DNA of 64,000 nt, from the NCBI RefSeq assembly GCF_015694705.1, contig NZ_JADQDR010000003.1:62001-126000 (forward strand), written 5' to 3'. Under the pieces are notes generated by a model. It ran no database searches and had not been told where the DNA came from. It was given only the letters and a program-made list of their open reading frames with translations. The translations under genes were made by a program, and so were the position numbers. Shown in pieces: positions 19,574 through 28,697 of this stretch (positions are counted from its first letter, which is position 1; each line of letters opens with the position of its first letter). Origin of the DNA: Pontibacter rufus. Its GTDB lineage: Bacteria > Bacteroidota > Bacteroidia > Cytophagales > Hymenobacteraceae.

Positions 19574-20125
19574 ATGACAAAAACCTCTACTTCCGATTTA
19601 TCCGATTTAACCTTACTGGCATCTCTGTTCCTGATGGTGCTGCTGTATGCCTCCTGCACTGCACGCGTAGATCGCAATGCACAGGAAACGGCACCAGAGC
19701 AGGAAATGCCCGTAGCTGCCGTACAGAAAACACCTGTAACGCTGGCCGCCATAGAGGCGCCGGCCGATGAGGCTTATTTCGACCTGATTGCTAAAACTGC
19801 CGACTGCCTGGGCGAAAATGTCTGGATTGGCGGCAAAGTAGAAAGCGCTGACAAACTGGCGCTGAGCAAAACAGGAGCACTCCGCAAAGCAAAAGTATAC
19901 CGGGTAACAGAACTGACTGCCACTGGCCTTAACACCAACCACAGCTATACTTTCCGGGATCAGGATAATGCCCTGCTGGCCATTGGCGACAACGATGGTC
20001 ATGTAAAGCTGCAGTTGCGCGACGGCGCCCTGCAGTTATCCACCATGCCCGGAGACGCGCCGATTGTGGTAGCTTTTCAGCAAACGGCCTCGGTTGGCGC
20101 CGGCTCCGACTGGAGCTGCCAGTAA
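19574..20125 (+). CDS. Hypothetical lipoprotein
   Basis: The protein has 183 residues from the ATG at 19574, with a TTG two codons earlier as a lesser option. An N-terminal hydrophobic stretch LLASLFLMVLLYASC ends in a lipobox-like LYASC (Cys at about residue 26). The mature part starts with an acidic Ala/Glu-rich linker and then a small compact domain, with Cys pairs in TADCLGENVWIGG and the closing SDWSC. I do not recognise the family. A hairpin terminator follows directly. Confidence 0.65.
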   Translation: MTKTSTSDLSDLTLLASLFLMVLLYASCTARVDRNAQETAPEQEMPVAAVQKTPVTLAAIEAPADEAYFDLIAKTADCLGENVWIGGKVESADKLALSKTGALRKAKVYRVTELTATGLNTNHSYTFRDQDNALLAIGDNDGHVKLQLRDGALQLSTMPGDAPIVVAFQQTASVGAGSDWSCQ

Positions 20126-20486
20126 CCTAATTTTCTCTCTTCAGGCAACAAGAGCCGGCAGAAATGCTGGTTCTTGTTGTTTTATACCTGCTGTACTTAT
20201 ACTTTACCTCTCAGGCGCCGAACCAGCAGCAAATTATTATGCAGGAGGCCGGACGAAATAAAGCAGCATTACGCACATGTTGTCGGCCTGCAAGGAGGGT
20301 AGATAAAGGACATAAGTATCAAGCGTTCGGCACAGCACTTTTCTTTTGTTTATACTTGATTTACATACATGCCAACAGGTATGATTTCAGGCGGCACGTA
20401 TACTTCAGCGGAACGACGTTTAAGGCTGCCGGCAATTTTATTTTGTAACCTGCGGCTACAAACCGGCTAATTTCGTATTTTCGGCT
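20126..20486. other. Intergenic region with terminator and AAGTATA words
   Basis: 361 bases. It starts with a terminator (20146-20179) and holds three TATACTT words at about 20198, 20350 and 20398. A 94-codon frame here starts inside the terminator and is judged spurious. Confidence 0.6.
20146..20179 (+). terminator. Terminator after the hypothetical lipoprotein gene
   Basis: A 14-bp stem (CAACAAGAGCCGGC at 20146-20159 against 20166-20179, two G-U pairs) with a 6-nt loop, followed by TTTT. Confidence 0.8.
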
Positions 20487-20819
20487 ATGATTTTATACAA
20501 CGAAACTATAAACATCGACAACACCGTAGCGGAAGAATGGCTGCAATGGGTAAAAGCCGTACACATACCCGACGTGATGAGAACCGGCTATTTTCTGCGC
20601 AACCAGATTTGCCGCCTGATGGATGAGGTGGACAATGGCGGCACCACGTATGCTGTGCAGTATACGTGCCGCAGCTTAGAGGACCTGGAAGAATACCAGC
20701 GCGACCATGCGCCGCAAATACAGGAAAGGCACATGAAACGCTACGAAGGCAAGTATGTTATCTTCAGCTCTTTACTGGAGGTAGTGGGCATAGACGTGGA
20801 GCGCAAGAATGAATACTAA
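20487..20819 (+). CDS. DUF4286 family protein
   Basis: The protein has 110 residues. It opens MILYNETINIDNTVAEEWLQ and contains WVKAVHIPDVMRTGYFLRNQ, the hallmark of DUF4286: a small alpha/beta ferredoxin-like protein restricted largely to Bacteroidota. Later strands TYAVQYTCRSLEDLEEYQ and YVIFSSLLEVV are also typical. It is cytoplasmic and its function is unknown. It ends 12 bp before the AT-rich orphan gene, but base composition changes sharply at that boundary, so the pair is probably not an old operon. Confidence 0.9.
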   Translation: MILYNETINIDNTVAEEWLQWVKAVHIPDVMRTGYFLRNQICRLMDEVDNGGTTYAVQYTCRSLEDLEEYQRDHAPQIQERHMKRYEGKYVIFSSLLEVVGIDVERKNEY

Positions 20820-20831
20820 TATAGTAGCAAC

Positions 20832-21341
20832 ATGTATAACATAGAAGAGCACGTCCATAGATATGCAATTTGGGCTGCGGCTCGCGCAGTTCAACGTAAT
20901 TTTACAACTACCAAAATCATCAAGAAAGCTATTGAAGACATTAATTTGAAGGACAGACTTAAAACATTAATTCTAGTCGTTAGCTCACCTAATGATTTCG
21001 ACATTTTTCATAAAGAAGTTTCTAGAGAACTTATAACAAGCTTAGAACAAGCCCTTAAGAAAGATGGGAAAGAGGTAGAGGTATATTATGGAAGAGTAGC
21101 AAAGATTATCTCTATATACATTAAAACTACATACGTAATAAGAGACTCTGAGAGCTACCTTAGCAAGATTGCTCATCCACCAATAGACAGTATTCTTCTT
21201 AAGAACTTAGGCAATGTGAGCAGAAGAGCATGGACAACCTTGACCGAGGACATTTATTTTGAATTAATTGAAGAACTCAGAATGGTCGCAAATAACAGGC
21301 CTTTCTGGGAGCTAGAGGAGTATTGGCAACCAACAATATAG
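20832..21341 (+). CDS. AT-rich orphan protein, HRYAxWAAARA type
   Basis: The protein has 169 residues and is predicted mostly helical, without signal or membrane segments. It begins MYNIEEHVHRYAIWAAARAV and contains IKTTYVIRDSESYL, IAHPPIDSILLKNL and a closing FWELEEYW. Proteins with an IEEHxHRxAxWAAxRA opening occur sporadically across bacteria, to my memory without assigned function and sometimes in accessory islands. Codon use is strikingly different from its neighbours (many A/T-ending codons, low GC, no AAGTATA word), which points to recent acquisition. Conserved His, Arg and Glu at the N-terminus could be functional, but no catalytic motif can be named. Confidence 0.75.
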   Translation: MYNIEEHVHRYAIWAAARAVQRNFTTTKIIKKAIEDINLKDRLKTLILVVSSPNDFDIFHKEVSRELITSLEQALKKDGKEVEVYYGRVAKIISIYIKTTYVIRDSESYLSKIAHPPIDSILLKNLGNVSRRAWTTLTEDIYFELIEELRMVANNRPFWELEEYWQPTI

Positions 21342-21405
21342 GTGTTTACATATAAAAGACCACTATAATAGTCATAAGAACGAGCTCTTATATACAAAAA
21401 ATTAC

Positions 21406-21876
21406 CTATGCGCTGTATTGCTGTATCTGCTCTTCCGTCATGCGGCAGTTGTACCAGTCTGTCTCCAGCGTGGCGCCAATCTTTTTATAGAAGGCAATAG
21501 CCGGCTCGTTCCATTCCAGCACCTGCCAGGCAAAGCGCTTGGCCCCGGTTTCTTTCGCTTCGCGGGCTACGGCATTAAACAGCATTTTTCCGATTCCGGC
21601 GCGGCGCAGCCGCTCGGTTACAACCAAATCTTCCAGGTACAGGGTTCTGCCTTTCCAGGTAGAATAGGCGGTAAAGTATAAGGCAATGCCCACAATTTCC
21701 TCTTCCGATTCGGCTACAAAAAACTTGTAGATAGGATTTTCGCCAAAGCCATCGAGCTCCATATCTGCCAGCGTATTGGTTACTTCCTGCGGCGCCCGCT
21801 CATACTCGGCCAGTTCCACGATCAGCGCATGCACCTGCGGCAAATCGTCCAGCCGCCCTTTCCTTATTTCTACCAT
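21406..21876 (-). CDS. GNAT N-acetyltransferase, spermidine-acetyltransferase-like
   Basis: The protein has 156 residues. The GNAT fold is complete: IRKGRLDDLPQVHALI, the acceptor-side IYKFFVAESEEEIVGIALYF, TWKGRTLYLEDLVV, and the acetyl-CoA loop RLRRAGIGKMLFNAVAREA (motif A, R/Q-x2-G-x-G/A type). The closing WNEPAIAFYKKIGATLETDW is also typical. The Tyr-Leu-Glu-Asp-Leu-x-Val stretch and overall layout resemble eukaryote-type diamine acetyltransferases (SSAT), so a polyamine or similar amine is a reasonable substrate guess. It is a cytoplasmic, stand-alone gene. Confidence 0.92.
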   Translation of the reverse strand: MVEIRKGRLDDLPQVHALIVELAEYERAPQEVTNTLADMELDGFGENPIYKFFVAESEEEIVGIALYFTAYSTWKGRTLYLEDLVVTERLRRAGIGKMLFNAVAREAKETGAKRFAWQVLEWNEPAIAFYKKIGATLETDWYNCRMTEEQIQQYSA

Positions 21877-21998
21877 GTTAATTGCTAAATAATTTAACTG
21901 TTAATGGCTTGATTAGTAAATAATTAAACTACTGAATGACTGGCACAAAAGTATAACCAGATAAGTTTGTTTCGTCTATACTTTTCCCTCACACGATT

Positions 21999-22751
21999 CT
22001 AACTCTCTACCATTCTCCACACCGTTCTGGCCTGCACCAGTTCTTTGCCTGTTTCTTTGCTGCTGAGTTTGTGCAGGTATGTACCCGGCGCTTCACCGGC
22101 TCCGGCTGCAGACATAATCGTATCGCCCAGTATACTTTCGGCCCTGAAGATAATGTCTGTTTCGCTTAGCTGTTGTTCCAGCACCTTTACGGGCAGCGTA
22201 TCCAGGGCCCATTGCAGGTAGCGGGTGTTGGTTACATGGCGGTTCAGGTCGATGTCGTGCCAGCGTACCGGCATCTGCTGCTCATACACAGCCTCCTGCA
22301 GCTGCGGCAGCTTGCCTTTGGCAAAGGGCAGGGGCTCACTGTCCGGCACAATCTCGTGGGCCATAATAAAATCGGGCACCGGCACCAGCTGCCGCTTTAC
22401 GATGTCCATCACCAGCCATACGCTTGTTGCCTGCCCCAGCAGCTCGCGCTCCGCACTGTAAATCCGGAAATCGCGGTGCAGAAACACTTTCTCGCGGCCC
22501 GATGCCCAGGTTTTTACGGTTATACTTTCGGTATGCTTCGGGTAGCGGAACATTTCGATGCGCATGCGTTGCAGCACCCAGGTCAGGCCCTGCGCCAGCA
22601 ACTCATACATCGAAATACCCAAGGTTACTGTGTTCTCCCAGGCAGCTTCCTGCATATAACTTACCAGTGCCGGCATGGTCGCCAGCCCTTGGTAGTCAAT
22701 TTCGCTGGAGCGAACCGTAAACCGGCTTTCGCCTCCTGTTGCCTCCGCCAT
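21999..22751 (-). CDS. Acyl-ACP thioesterase
   Basis: The protein has 250 residues in two hot-dog halves. The first carries RSSEIDYQGLATMPALVSYM and WVLQRMRIEMFRYPKHTESI, the second MPVRWHDIDLNRHVTNTRYL. The last, with Asp, Asn and His, contains the FatA/FatB-type catalytic residues. It would release fatty acids from acyl carrier protein in the cytoplasm. The length and two-half build match bacterial acyl-ACP thioesterases of Bacteroidota. Stand-alone gene. Confidence 0.93.
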   Translation of the reverse strand: MAEATGGESRFTVRSSEIDYQGLATMPALVSYMQEAAWENTVTLGISMYELLAQGLTWVLQRMRIEMFRYPKHTESITVKTWASGREKVFLHRDFRIYSAERELLGQATSVWLVMDIVKRQLVPVPDFIMAHEIVPDSEPLPFAKGKLPQLQEAVYEQQMPVRWHDIDLNRHVTNTRYLQWALDTLPVKVLEQQLSETDIIFRAESILGDTIMSAAGAGEAPGTYLHKLSSKETGKELVQARTVWRMVES

Positions 22752-22949
22752 AGCTTAGTGCTTAGTGAGTTGCTAAGGTAGCAAACTTTGGTTGTGTCCG
22801 CCACTAAAAAGCTCCTCCGGCACTTGCTTCAAAGACCTGTGAGCATCTACACCAAAGTGCGCAATCCATCAGATAACGACACTGGGCTGTAACTGTCAAG
22901 AAGTCTGGTCGGAAAGCCTGCTTATACTTCTTGAGTAGGCTTTAAAACC

Positions 22950-23420
22950 TTAGCTGAACATCGCGCCTGCGCCAAAGCCTATCAGCATAGCAAGCATCCC
23001 CAAGGCGTAGAAACCCAGTATTACCAGCGTCAGGATACCCATAAACTTAAACAGCGACTTCAGGTTCTTGAACGATTCTGCTATTGATTCCTGATCCCTG
23101 GTGCGCAATCCGTCCTGCATCTTCGTAGAAAACTTGTAGAGGTACAGCACCGGGAAGAAGTATAAAAGGGCAAAAATCAGGTAAAATACTGTAAAAAATC
23201 CGCTGCCCATAAAGCCGGCTGCACCATTACCGCCCATACCAGACATAGCCGAGCCCATAATAGAGCCCATAAAAAGCGCAAGCACCACCATCAGAGCAAT
23301 CATGATAAAGCCCATAATGGCCAGAAATTTGCCCCATTTGGCAGTATTGCGCAAAAAGTCTTCTGATCTCCAATCAATGGCCAGGCCCTGCGGTGTGTCG
23401 TTGTAGAGTTCTGCTTCCAT
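22950..23420 (-). CDS. DUF5362 membrane protein
   Basis: The protein has 156 residues with an N-terminal soluble segment ending WRSEDFLRNTAKWGKFLAIM, which is typical of DUF5362. Three to four hydrophobic helices follow (GFIMIALMVVLALFMGSIMG, VFYLIFALLYFFPVLYLYKF, FMGILTLVILGFYALGMLAM). A Gly/Met-rich loop GSAMSGMGGNGAAG sits between the first two. Function unknown; the family is confined to Bacteroidota. Confidence 0.85.
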   Translation of the reverse strand: MEAELYNDTPQGLAIDWRSEDFLRNTAKWGKFLAIMGFIMIALMVVLALFMGSIMGSAMSGMGGNGAAGFMGSGFFTVFYLIFALLYFFPVLYLYKFSTKMQDGLRTRDQESIAESFKNLKSLFKFMGILTLVILGFYALGMLAMLIGFGAGAMFS

Positions 23421-23513
23421 AAAATACTTTACTTAAAGGTTAAACATTCATCTAAATATAGTTAAATATTTATACTTAAGAAAGAAATATACTTATTTCT
23501 ACTGCACTCATAC

Positions 23514-23552
23514 AAAAAGCCGCGCCACCTTAAACAGGCAGTGCGGCTTTTT
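23514..23552 (-). terminator. Terminator, readable on both strands
   Basis: AAAAAGCCGC at 23514-23523 pairs with 23543-23552, extended by two more pairs, over a loop of about 15 nt. The stem ends in A-run/T-run on either side, so it can stop transcription from the DUF5713 gene (minus). Confidence 0.75.
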
Positions 23553-23673
23553 ATGTGAAGTAGAGCTATAGGTAAGCGGCTAAAATCAAGTATAAAAACT
23601 GAAGTTCTCGTCTTTTGCGCATTTATGCTTATGTGAACGGCTGAAGGCCTTGTCAGACACAGGCATTTTATTT

Positions 23674-24111
23674 TTACCAGTCTCTTGTGGCAATCAATTC
23701 TTCTGTATCGGCGTCAAATCCATATGCTTTTGCGATAAATTCAAAATCTGCAGCAATGTTTTCCCTTGCTGCAGTTTCTAACTCACTGTCGTTCTCATAA
23801 AACTCTTCACCAAGGTCATTAAATTTGTCTGTTGAAGCATGAGTTAACTTATAGAGATCTTCCAGATTTGCAGGCTTCTGGCTCTCAATCTGTATGCACA
23901 ACTCAATCAAAATACCTTTCCCTTTGTCAACGAGAAAATCAGGAAAATAATCATCCTGATACATCTCTTTCAGGAGCTCATGACTTTTTACCTGTTCATT
24001 TTTGATAGTGTTTTGAGTCATTTCGGTATTTGCTGATTGTTTTTGATTATTTGTAATTGGTTTACAAGTTACCAGAGAAATTGCAAATAAAATCAATATA
24101 GTTCTTCTCAT
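23674..24111 (-). CDS. DUF5713 family lipoprotein
   Basis: The protein has 145 residues. A short signal ends in the lipobox-like LVTC (Cys at about residue 16). The domain at about 46-145 fits DUF5713: LLKEMYQDDYFPDFLVDKGK, LYKLTHASTDKFNDLGEEFY, ENDSELETAARENIAADFEF and the closing ELIATRDW. Most members I recall are cytoplasmic, so a lipidated version is unusual. The gene is more AT-rich than its neighbours. The function of DUF5713 is unknown. Confidence 0.8.
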   Translation of the reverse strand: MRRTILILFAISLVTCKPITNNQKQSANTEMTQNTIKNEQVKSHELLKEMYQDDYFPDFLVDKGKGILIELCIQIESQKPANLEDLYKLTHASTDKFNDLGEEFYENDSELETAARENIAADFEFIAKAYGFDADTEELIATRDW

Positions 24112-24168
24112 TCTTTGCTTGTGTTTAACAAGACATTTGTCTCATTTTTCTTTTGCCTGGCCACGTAA

Positions 24169-26373
24169 CTACTGATTTGCATACGGATTGAGGCCCATGT
24201 TCTGGTACACAAAGGCCCAGGTATCAGCGGCCTCCTGTATCTGCAGCGACGTTGGTTTGCCCGCGCCGTGGCCCGCCCGCACATCTATTCTTATCAGGTA
24301 TGGGTTGCCTGGTGCGCCTTTTTCCTGCAGCGTCGAAATAAATTTAAACGAATGCGCCGGCACCACGCGGTCGTCGTGATCGGCGGTTTTCACCAGCGTG
24401 GCCGGGTATTTCACACCTTCTTTGATGTTGTGCAGCGGCGAGAACGCGTACAGGTTCTTAAACTGCGCCTCGTTATCCGAGGAGCCATACTCCGGCACCC
24501 ACGCCCAGCCAATGGTAAACTTATGGAAACGCAGCATGTCCATCACACCAACGGCAGGCAGCGCCACTTTGGCCAGTTCGGGGCGTTGCGTCATAAAAGC
24601 GCCTACCAGCAGTCCGCCGTTAGATCCCCCGCTCACTGCCAGCTTCTCCGACGAAGTATAATTTTCCTTGATGAGGTATTCGGCAGCAGCAATAAAATCA
24701 TCGAAAACGTTTTGCTTGTTAGGGGTTACACCGGCCTTGTGCCACTCCTCGCCATACTCGCCGCCGCCGCGCAGGTTGGGCAACGCATACACGCCGCCAT
24801 TTTCCAGCCACAGCATGTTAGAAATGCTGAAGCTTGGTGTCATCGAAATATTAAAACCGCCATAGGCATACAACATCGTCGGGTTGTTACCATTCAGCGC
24901 CAGGCCTTTTTTGTGCACAATAAACATCGGTACTTTGGTGCCGTCCTTCGAAGTATAAAATACCTGCTTGGTTTCGTAATTATCGGTATCAATGTCTACT
25001 TCCGATTTGCGGAACAGCGTGACTTTGTTGTTCGGAATATCGTAGCGGTAAATGGAAGTGGGGTAGGTGAAAGAGGTGAAAGTGAAGAATACTTCCTTAT
25101 CCTCCTTTTTGCCGTTAAAGCCACTTACCGTACCGATGGCAGGCAGTTCTACCTTGTTCAGTTGCTTGCCTTTGGTATCAAACACGGCAACTTCGCTGGA
25201 TGCATCTTTCATGTAAGTGGCAATAATGCGGCCACCCACCAGCGACACGTCCGTCATCACGTTCTCGGACTCCGGAATTACCACCTGCCAGTTCTGCTCC
25301 TGCGGTTTTTCCGGGTCGATGAGCACGAGACGGTAGCGGGGCGCATTTTTGTTGGTGCGCACCAGCAGTTTGTCGCCCATGTTATCCACCACGTTATACT
25401 CCGATTCAAAATTCTCCACAATCGGCTTTATGGTTGCTTTCGTATCAGTCAGGTCCTTGTAGTATAAAGCATTGGCGCCGCTGGCTCCTTCCGACACGTT
25501 CAGAATCAGGAAATGCTCATCGTCGGTGGTCTGGCCGTAAAAGTTGCGCAAGGCGTGCTGCTTGTCCTCGTACACCAGTTTGTCCTGGCTCTGGGGCGTG
25601 CCTACCTGGTGATAGTATACTTTGTGGTACTCGTTTTTATTGGCCAGTTTGTTACCTTCGGTCGGTGCGTCGTAGCGGCTGTAGAAAAAGCCGTTTTTAT
25701 ACCAGCTCGGGCCCGAAAACTTCACCCACTCCACCGCATCGTCCAGCTTTTCGCCGGTCGTAGCGTCCAGCACATGATAGGTGTTCCAATCGGAGCCGCC
25801 GCTCGCTGTGCCGTAAGCCAGGTATTTGCCATCTTTCGAAAATTCCAGCGACGACAGCGCCACAGTGCCATCATCAGAAAACTTGTTCGGGTCCAGAAAC
25901 ACTTCCGGCTCTGCTTTCAGGTTTTCCTGCACATAGAGTACGCTCTGGTTTTGCAGGCCATCATTCTTGAAGAAATAATACTTGCCGCCTTCTTTAAACG
26001 GTGCGCCATACTTGGGGTAATTCCAGATTTCAGTCAGGCGCTCTTTGATGTTGTCGCGGAACGGAATATGGCTCAGGTAGCTTTGTGTTACGGCATTCTC
26101 GGCTTCAATCCACTCGTCCAGTGCTTCGTCGTGGGTTTCCTGCCAGCGGTAGGGGTCCGCTACTTTGGTACCGAAGTAATCATCAACCTGATCTACTTTT
26201 TTTATTTTAGGGTAATCTAAAGCCCGGGCAACCGGCGCACTTGCGGCAGCGGCTGTCGTTGTTTCGTTTGTCATGCTGTTAGCAGTTGTGTCTGTTTTAG
26301 TTGGCTGGCAAGCCGACACAGCCGTTAAGCCGCCGGCCAGCAACAGTAAGGTGGTTTTATTTATCATGGTCAT
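24169..26373 (-). CDS. Prolyl oligopeptidase (S9A), lipid-anchored
   Basis: The protein has 734 residues. A signal ending VSAC (Cys at about 22) makes it a periplasmic lipoprotein, as is common for Bacteroidota S9A peptidases. After a Thr/Ala-rich linker, YPKIKKVDQVDDYFGTKVAD and DPYRWQE open the beta-propeller. The C-terminal alpha/beta hydrolase carries the catalytic Ser in LAVSGGSNGGLLVG, Asp in TADHDDRVVP and His in VRAGHGAGKP. It would cut short peptides after proline. Two ATGs (26373 and 26367) can serve as the start. Stand-alone gene. Confidence 0.95.
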   Translation of the reverse strand: MTMINKTTLLLLAGGLTAVSACQPTKTDTTANSMTNETTTAAAASAPVARALDYPKIKKVDQVDDYFGTKVADPYRWQETHDEALDEWIEAENAVTQSYLSHIPFRDNIKERLTEIWNYPKYGAPFKEGGKYYFFKNDGLQNQSVLYVQENLKAEPEVFLDPNKFSDDGTVALSSLEFSKDGKYLAYGTASGGSDWNTYHVLDATTGEKLDDAVEWVKFSGPSWYKNGFFYSRYDAPTEGNKLANKNEYHKVYYHQVGTPQSQDKLVYEDKQHALRNFYGQTTDDEHFLILNVSEGASGANALYYKDLTDTKATIKPIVENFESEYNVVDNMGDKLLVRTNKNAPRYRLVLIDPEKPQEQNWQVVIPESENVMTDVSLVGGRIIATYMKDASSEVAVFDTKGKQLNKVELPAIGTVSGFNGKKEDKEVFFTFTSFTYPTSIYRYDIPNNKVTLFRKSEVDIDTDNYETKQVFYTSKDGTKVPMFIVHKKGLALNGNNPTMLYAYGGFNISMTPSFSISNMLWLENGGVYALPNLRGGGEYGEEWHKAGVTPNKQNVFDDFIAAAEYLIKENYTSSEKLAVSGGSNGGLLVGAFMTQRPELAKVALPAVGVMDMLRFHKFTIGWAWVPEYGSSDNEAQFKNLYAFSPLHNIKEGVKYPATLVKTADHDDRVVPAHSFKFISTLQEKGAPGNPYLIRIDVRAGHGAGKPTSLQIQEAADTWAFVYQNMGLNPYANQ

Positions 26374-26501
26374 GGCTGCGCCTGTTTGGTTTGATGTATA
26401 ATTTTGAGCCGACTAATCTACGTAATTTCTTTTAGCTGTACGCCTTTGCTATACTTGGGCGGCTGAATGGTTTAATAAACAATCTGATTACGAGCTATAA
26501 T

Positions 26502-27503
26502 TTATTGCCCGAAGTTAATTTCCGTGCTGTCGCCGATGTTGAGGCTGTGGCTGAAGCCTTTAAAAGAAGCGTCGCTACCGATGATGGAGTCCTGCATAAC
26601 GGCAAAGCGCAGCTCCGAGTAAGAGCCTATGATGGAGTTGCTCAGAATGGATTTGGTGATGGTGGTATTGTCGCCGATGGCTACGTTGGGCCCGATGATG
26701 GAATGGCTAATGGTGCAGCCCTCGCCTATACTTACGGGCGGAATAACAATGCAGCCGGGGCATAGCTTGCTGTAATCGCGATCACGGAACTTGGGACGGG
26801 CCAGCAGCGTGGCATTGGCTTCCAGCAGCGTTTCTTTGCGGCCGCAGTCAAACCAGTGATCTACGCTCCAGGTGGCCATTTTCTCGCCGTTGCGGATCAT
26901 GTGCATCAGCGCATCCGTTAAATGATACTCGTTCTGGGTACGTATGTCTTCCGAGATAATATATTCCAGCGACTCCACCAGCTTTTTTGGATGGGCGATC
27001 TTGTACAGGCCCACCAGCGCAAAGTTCGACTTCGGGATTTTAGGCTTCTCCACCACCTTCACAATAAACTCATCGTTGCCGACTTCCGTTACGCCAAACA
27101 GCGAGGGTTTGGCCACTTTCTTTACCCCCAGCACCGAGTGGGGCGCTTCGATGATAGCTTTCAAATCTACGTCCACAATGGCGTCGCCAAGCATAATCAG
27201 CACGCTTTCCTCGTTTTCGTAGGTATGGCGGGCAACCCAGAGGGCGTGGCCTAAGCCCTCGCGCGGCTCCTGCACCACAAACTCGGTATTTAACTGCGGA
27301 TATTTCTGCCGCACATACTGCTCAATCTTTTCACCCAGGTACCCGATAATGAAAACAAAATCCCGGATGCCTGCCTCCAGCAGCTTATCGATGATGTGGC
27401 CCAGGATGGTATTGTCGGCCACAGGCACCAGCGACTTTGGCTGCGTGTGCGTGTGCGGACGAAGTTTGGAACCAACACCGGCTACAGGTATAACTGCTTT
27501 CAT
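26502..27503 (-). CDS. Sugar-1-phosphate nucleotidyltransferase
   Basis: The protein has 333 residues. The N-terminal nucleotidyltransferase domain starts MKAVIPVAGVGSKLRPHTHT, a variant of the usual Gly-x-Gly-x-Arg-Leu motif with Ser-Lys in place of Thr-Arg, and continues QPKSLVPVADNTILGHIIDK. Asp-based metal binding is seen in LIMLGDAIVD and the sugar site in VVEKPKIP. After about residue 240 come hexapeptide-repeat turns (IPPVSIGEGCTISHSIIGPN), a left-handed beta helix. This layout fits glucose-1-phosphate thymidylyl/uridylyl- or mannose-1-phosphate-transferases for surface glycans. The exact sugar and nucleotide are open. Confidence 0.88.
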   Translation of the reverse strand: MKAVIPVAGVGSKLRPHTHTQPKSLVPVADNTILGHIIDKLLEAGIRDFVFIIGYLGEKIEQYVRQKYPQLNTEFVVQEPREGLGHALWVARHTYENEESVLIMLGDAIVDVDLKAIIEAPHSVLGVKKVAKPSLFGVTEVGNDEFIVKVVEKPKIPKSNFALVGLYKIAHPKKLVESLEYIISEDIRTQNEYHLTDALMHMIRNGEKMATWSVDHWFDCGRKETLLEANATLLARPKFRDRDYSKLCPGCIVIPPVSIGEGCTISHSIIGPNVAIGDNTTITKSILSNSIIGSYSELRFAVMQDSIIGSDASFKGFSHSLNIGDSTEINFGQ

Positions 27504-28020
27504 AAACTACACTTTTCAGGCAATATATTAAATTTTATTCATAAGCGTCTGTTGAGGCTTTATACTTTAGTCGCCGTTATGTCGGCACAATAACCCGGCG
27601 GGCAAGCTGTTATACCTTAAAAAATTTGTGTCAGGCATGCGCATACTTGTCTCTTATGAGTGAGTATAAACTATCTCCTCCGGTATCACCCCCCGGAAAC
27701 AAGTCCGGAAATCAGCTTAATACACCTGCAGGACCGCAAATTAATTGCAGAAACACTTAAACCAGGTACATCATGGTAAATTCTTCTGGCGCAGGTATAA
27801 CAACAGCATTATGTTTTAAATGTTACGGCCTCTCTTTATACTATAGGTATTGACCTCCTGCTAGCAGGCAAGACAACTTTTTACCGTCGCCAATGCCACC
27901 GAGCATAGACATCTGCTAATTCTTTGTATTTATTGCCCATATATAACGATGCTTTCTTAAATTCGTAATGAAAGGGCCCGCAGGGGCTTGCAACACACAC
28001 AACAACATACACAGAAACTT
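27504..28020. other. Long divergent intergenic region
   Basis: 517 bases between the divergent nucleotidyltransferase and LemA genes. I see one 12-bp palindrome (CCTGCTAGCAGG near 27856), a TATACTT word near 27563, and no long frame or RNA gene. Promoters for both genes must lie here. Confidence 0.5.
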
Positions 28021-28599
28021 ATGAAAAGATTGTTTTTTTACCTGATAGGATTTGTCATACTTGCCTCGCAGTCGTCGTGTGGCTACAACACCATGGTGCA
28101 GAAAGATGAGAACGTAGAAAGCCAGTGGGCCAACGTACAAAACGCTTACCAGCGCCGCGCCGACCTGGTGCCTAACCTGGTAAATACTGTAAAAGGGGCA
28201 GCCAACTTCGAGAAAGAAACCCTGACACAAGTAATAGAAGCGCGCGCCAAAGCCACCAGCGTCAACATCAACCCCGGCGACCTGACACCGGAAAACATAC
28301 AGAAGTTTCAGGCGGCGCAGGGCGAGCTGAGCGGCGCACTGAGCCGTTTGCTGGTGTCGGTGGAGCGCTACCCCGAACTGAAGGCCAACCAGAACTTCCT
28401 GGAGCTGCAGGCACAGCTGGAAGGTACCGAGAACCGCATTGCCGTGGAGCGGCGAAAGTTTAACGAGTCCGTACAGGATTACAACTCCTACATCCGCTCC
28501 TTTCCGCGGAACATTATCGCCGGCTGGTTCGATTTCGACAAGAAAGGTTATTTTGAGGCGGATGTCAATGCCCAGAAAGCCCCTACTGTACAGTTTTAA
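28021..28599 (+). CDS. lemA: LemA family lipoprotein
   Basis: The protein has 192 residues from the ATG at 28021; the 11 codons before it are an unlikely TTG extension. The signal ends SQSSCGYN, a lipobox with Cys at about residue 20. The LemA core of long antiparallel helices follows: VESQWANVQNAYQRRADLVP, NLVNTVKGAANFEKETLTQV and a closing YNSYIRSFPRNIIAGWFDF. LemA proteins are envelope proteins of unclear role, usually encoded with TPM-domain proteins, exactly as here with two TPM genes downstream. Confidence 0.95.
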   Translation: MKRLFFYLIGFVILASQSSCGYNTMVQKDENVESQWANVQNAYQRRADLVPNLVNTVKGAANFEKETLTQVIEARAKATSVNINPGDLTPENIQKFQAAQGELSGALSRLLVSVERYPELKANQNFLELQAQLEGTENRIAVERRKFNESVQDYNSYIRSFPRNIIAGWFDFDKKGYFEADVNAQKAPTVQF

Positions 28600-28697
28600 T
28601 TGCTGGATTCAATTGCTTAATGGCTAAATGGTTGCATTGTTATATTACATATACTGAACAGCCATTTAGCCATGTAACCCTATAATCACTCATTTCT

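Noticed and set aside
20164-20448. 94-codon plus-strand frame
   Set aside because: Its start lies inside a terminator hairpin and the product is a patchwork of hydrophobic and basic bits encoded partly by TATACTT words.
24268-25467. 399-codon plus-strand frame opposite the prolyl oligopeptidase gene
   Set aside because: The minus strand encodes a full S9A enzyme with all catalytic residues; the long antisense frame follows from its codon bias.
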